From an uncultured Eubacteriales bacterium (GTDB taxonomy: Bacteria; Bacillota; Clostridia; Oscillospirales; Acutalibacteraceae), in NCBI GenBank assembly GCA_934476545.1, contig CAKSOB010000057.1, positions 1 through 9,373 on the forward strand: 9,373 bases of DNA, written 5' to 3'. This document shows, piece after piece, positions 7,701 to 9,373 of the stretch. The position numbers and the translations under genes were made by a program. The notes below the pieces were generated by a model that saw only the letters and a list, made by a program, of their open reading frames with translations, had not been told where the DNA came from and did no database searches. Within the stretch, counting starts at the first letter, position 1. Each line of letters opens with the position of its first letter.

Positions 7701-9066
7701 TGTGGATGCGCACTGCGCCGATTTCCGTAATCTTGTCTTTATTCGGACTTAACCCGGTGGTTTCCAAGTCGAAGCAAATAAAATCATCGGTCAGCAAATT
7801 TTCCGATTCTCCGGTTACTGCCGGAATCATATCGTTTACAAAGTAGGCTTCTACACCGTAAATCACCTTGATTTCGCCGCCGCTTTTTTCAATGGCTTCC
7901 GCTGCGTTCATGGCATCCGGGAATGCCTGTGCGACACCGTGATCGGTAATGGCAACCGCAGGATGTCCCCACTGGTAGGCACGCTGAATTAACTGCTCGG
8001 CGGTATTCATGCCATCCATACTGGACATGGTGGTATGCAGGTGTAATTCCACACGCTTGGTTGCGGCACGATCCTCTACCTGCACTTGCTTTACCGTGCA
8101 AATACTGCGAACCCGCAGAACGTTTTCTCTGTCGTATTTATCGTAATCAATATCACCCCGCACCAAAACGGACATTCCTGTTTTGAGCGTATCCAACTCT
8201 CGGCACTGCTTAATATCTTCGATAATTTTCAAAGAGATAGAGCCGGTATAGTCGGTAATCTGAATGCTGTAAATTTTCTTACTGCCATCTCGTGTGGTTT
8301 TGGAAGAAAGCCCGAAGATTTCTCCCCACACGGCAGCACTGCCCATATCCGGTACCACCTCTCCGATGGGTGTTACCTTGTTGAGCTTTCCCATTCTGCC
8401 ATACAGCGGGCGAGCAGATTCCGGAATATAAGTTGGCATTGCGGTGCTTTCATCCCGCACTTCAATCACTTTGGTAGGCGCACTGTCCTCCATGGTGGAT
8501 TCGTATTGCTCCACTGCCTGCACCAAGGTTTCTCGCCGGATTTTCTCCTCATATTGCTTTTGCTTTTCGATATAAGCGCAGTCATCACTGGCAATGGACA
8601 ACGTGCCGTCAAACGCCACCTGTACTTCTTGATGAAAGAGTTCATACAAAATCGCTGCGATTTCTCGGTCAACGTGCTTTTCCTTTATAGCCTGATAGCC
8701 GCCATGACACAGTGTAATGGTCAAGGTGCCGTCTTGCAATATGGCGGTACTGTCATTAAAGTAGCCGTTTACGTTCACATCCCGCCGCTTCAGCAGATGA
8801 ATGAGTGTTGGGAAAAACTCCGCTTCAAAAGCACCGTTCGGAAATGAAGGAACGATTTGAGCGGAGGCAATTTCCCGCTCGAAATCTACCATTGCCTGCT
8901 CCATACCAAGCAAAATTTCCGGCAGCACCACCTGAGAAAACAACACATTGGCAACTACCCGCCGGGTTGGAAAGTCTATTTCCAGGGTTTGAATTACACT
9001 TTCCAGTGCAGTTGTCGGCAAACTACACGCTTTTGCATTTGTAAATAAACTTGCAAAATGATTCAC
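4726..9066 (-). CDS. polC: DNA polymerase III alpha subunit, Gram-positive PolC type
   Basis: PolC is the main replicative DNA polymerase of low-GC Gram-positives and carries its own 3'-5' proofreading exonuclease. The protein has 1446 residues, full length for the family. In order: an N-terminal domain (about 1-220); an OB-fold (about 240-330); a PHP domain starting with ELHLHTTMSSMDG (340-352) and ITDHG (373-377); an inserted DEDD exonuclease (about 427-595) with D433/E435 in FDLETTG, HNAEFD (514-519) and HRASDD (572-577); the rest of PHP ending near TGDVHF (742-747); then the polymerase. GSRGSVGSSF (889-898) lies in the polymerase. Four cysteines, C917, C920, C942 and C945, form the expected zinc site. 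Catalytic aspartates are D971 and D973 (PDIDLNF) and D1096 (KLDELGHD), with the spacing known for Geobacillus PolC. The C-terminus QMTLF fits the beta-clamp-binding peptide. The GTG start has GAGGGAG (9080-9074) seven bases upstream, and an in-frame TGA just beyond it rules out a longer start. The gene lies 20 bases after ispG and is probably co-transcribed with it. Confidence 0.98.
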   Translation of the reverse strand: MNHFASLFTNAKACSLPTTALESVIQTLEIDFPTRRVVANVLFSQVVLPEILLGMEQAMVDFEREIASAQIVPSFPNGAFEAEFFPTLIHLLKRRDVNVNGYFNDSTAILQDGTLTITLCHGGYQAIKEKHVDREIAAILYELFHQEVQVAFDGTLSIASDDCAYIEKQKQYEEKIRRETLVQAVEQYESTMEDSAPTKVIEVRDESTAMPTYIPESARPLYGRMGKLNKVTPIGEVVPDMGSAAVWGEIFGLSSKTTRDGSKKIYSIQITDYTGSISLKIIEDIKQCRELDTLKTGMSVLVRGDIDYDKYDRENVLRVRSICTVKQVQVEDRAATKRVELHLHTTMSSMDGMNTAEQLIQRAYQWGHPAVAITDHGVAQAFPDAMNAAEAIEKSGGEIKVIYGVEAYFVNDMIPAVTGESENLLTDDFICFDLETTGLSPNKDKITEIGAVRIHNGEITDVFNTFVDPQIPIPEKITQLTGITNEMVKGAPLEEEAIRSFYEFCGESAVLVAHNAEFDTSFIRMAANRHNMAFPYAYIDSVPMCRSLLKDIKNCKLDTVAKYLKLGGFNHHRASDDAAMLAKIFLQLLARLRDDANAKTVMDINTALAGGDVKKLRPNHQIILVQNQTGLKNLYKLISMSHLEYFYKTPRIPKSVLVNYREGLLIGSACESGELFRAIFNGKPWEALLEIARFYDYLEIQPLGNNEFMLRNGSVPDMEKLMEFNRTIVKLGEALNKPVVATGDVHFLDPKDGEYRKILMAAQKFSDADQQAPLYLRTTAEMLAEFSYLGSEKAYEVVVTNTQKIADSIEKIRPIPKGTFPPFIDGAEEDLIRITTERTKARYGDPLPEIVQKRLDKELGSITKHGFSVLYMTAQKLVADSEAHGYLVGSRGSVGSSFVATMSGISEVNPLEPHYVCPNCCHSEFITDGSYGSGFDLPPKQCPNCGTDYDRDGHHIPFETFLGFDGDKTPDIDLNFSGEYQSDAHRYTETLFGKDNVFKAGTIATVADKTAIGFVRKYAEERGILIPKAEEMRLAAGCTGVKRTTGQHPGGMVVVPKGNEIYDFCPVQRPANDQKSDNITTHFDFHSIHDTICKLDELGHDVPTIYRYLEDYTGVPISKVPMSDPKVMSLFTSTEALGVTPEDIDSLTGTFSLPEVGTNFVRQMLIDSQPKTFSDLLQVSGLSHGTDVWLGNAQDLIKNGTCTISEVIGTRDSIMTYLMLKGLDPKMAFKIMEITRKGKATKLLTEEHLTAMREHNVPEWYIDSCMKIKYMFPKAHAAAYMIATLRLGWYKVHRPTEYYAAYFTVRGEDFDAAVVSQGKAAVKKKMTEINMKGKEATKKEEDQYATFQIANEMLARGIEVLPVDLYRSDAKRFLVEDGKIRLPFSSLNGVGEAAAVSLAEARTHGGEYISIEDLQSRSKVTKAVIEALLETGALNGLPESSQMTLF

Positions 9067-9086
9067 AAAATCGCTCCCTCATTCGT

Positions 9087-9373
9087 TCATTCCATGCGCT
9101 CGATTTCCTGCATCAACGCATCTACCAATTCTTCTTCCTTCACTTTTCGGATAACTTTTCCCTTCTTAAAGAGTAAGCCTTCTCCGTTTCCGCCGGCAAT
9201 CCCAATGTCTGCCTCTCTCGCCTCTCCCGGACCATTTACAACACACCCCATGACCGCTACCTTCAACGGGCGGGATTCCTTCTGCAGCCGCTCCTCTACC
9301 TGCTGAGCCAATCCAATCAAATCAATTTTGGTCCGTCCGCAGGTTGGGCAAGCAATTAGCTGCACACCGCTTT
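9087..9373 (-). CDS. ispG: 4-hydroxy-3-methylbut-2-enyl diphosphate synthase, C-terminal part (cut by window edge)
   Basis: IspG (GcpE) reduces 2-C-methyl-D-erythritol 2,4-cyclodiphosphate to HMBPP in the MEP isoprenoid pathway, using a [4Fe-4S] cluster. Only the last 94 codons are present; the start lies past position 9373 (the family is about 350 residues). The cluster-binding domain is complete at its key points: ACPTCGRT supplies two cysteine ligands, and MGCVVNGPGEA supplies the third cysteine and the conserved glutamate. The spacing (3, 32 and 7 residues between C, C, C and E) matches the E. coli enzyme. The sequence then follows the usual READIGIAGG and the basic FKKGKVIRKV tail and ends at TGA 9087. 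In Clostridia ispG commonly follows dxr and rseP and precedes polC, and this arrangement fits that. Confidence 0.97.
   Translation of the reverse strand, partial: SGVQLIACPTCGRTKIDLIGLAQQVEERLQKESRPLKVAVMGCVVNGPGEAREADIGIAGGNGEGLLFKKGKVIRKVKEEELVDALMQEIERME

Noticed and set aside
8086..8847. 253-codon open frame on the plus strand opposite the polC N-terminal region
   Set aside because: It lies wholly inside polC in antisense, has no recognisable domain and no ribosome binding site of note. It is a shadow frame.
9079..9090. Three-codon mini-frame ATG AAC GAA TGA between ispG and polC, overlapping the ispG stop as ATGA
   Set aside because: It is too short to be meaningful, and the following GAGGGAG serves as the polC ribosome site. 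It is most simply chance in a 20-base spacer.
1..9373. Search for mobile elements, CRISPR repeats, tRNA/rRNA and phage genes
   Set aside because: Genes fill almost the whole window on one strand with housekeeping functions. I saw no long direct or inverted repeats, transposase frames, repeat-spacer arrays or RNA-gene folds.

Overview
The window looks like ordinary chromosome from a Clostridia-type Firmicute (Bacillota) of moderate GC. The main reasons are a Gram-positive PolC-type replicative polymerase directly after ispG, strong AGGAGG-like ribosome binding sites, and histidine synthesis through the two-subunit HisZ/short-HisG enzyme. I cannot name a genus from sequence alone. Every supported gene lies on the minus strand, so the gene order reads from right to left.

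Region by region in transcription order: 9373-9087 holds the C-terminal 94 codons of ispG (isoprenoid MEP pathway, [4Fe-4S] enzyme). After 20 bases comes polC (9066-4726), a full-length 1446-residue DNA polymerase III alpha subunit with built-in proofreading exonuclease and a C-terminal sliding-clamp peptide. A 90-base intergenic region (4725-4636) holds a near-consensus sigma-A promoter and a small palindrome over the predicted transcription start. Then follows a tightly packed histidine operon: hisZ (4635-3439), hisG (3427-2777), hisD (2780-1485), hisC (1466-390) and the first 129 codons of hisB (388 to the window edge).

The his genes work as one pathway unit. HisZ and HisG together form ATP phosphoribosyltransferase (step 1). 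HisB is the imidazoleglycerol-phosphate dehydratase, HisC the following aminotransferase, and HisD the last two oxidations to histidine. The remaining pathway genes (hisH, hisA, hisF, hisI/E) are not in the window and may lie beyond position 1. Junctions are 11 bases, a 4-base ATGA overlap, 18 bases and 1 base, so a single transcript with translational coupling is likely.

I found no tRNA, rRNA, CRISPR array, mobile element, long repeat, pseudogene or intrinsic terminator. I saw no evidence of a novel system. The items most worth a second look are the promoter/palindrome that probably controls the his operon without a long leader, and the placement of the his operon directly behind polC with no visible terminator between them.
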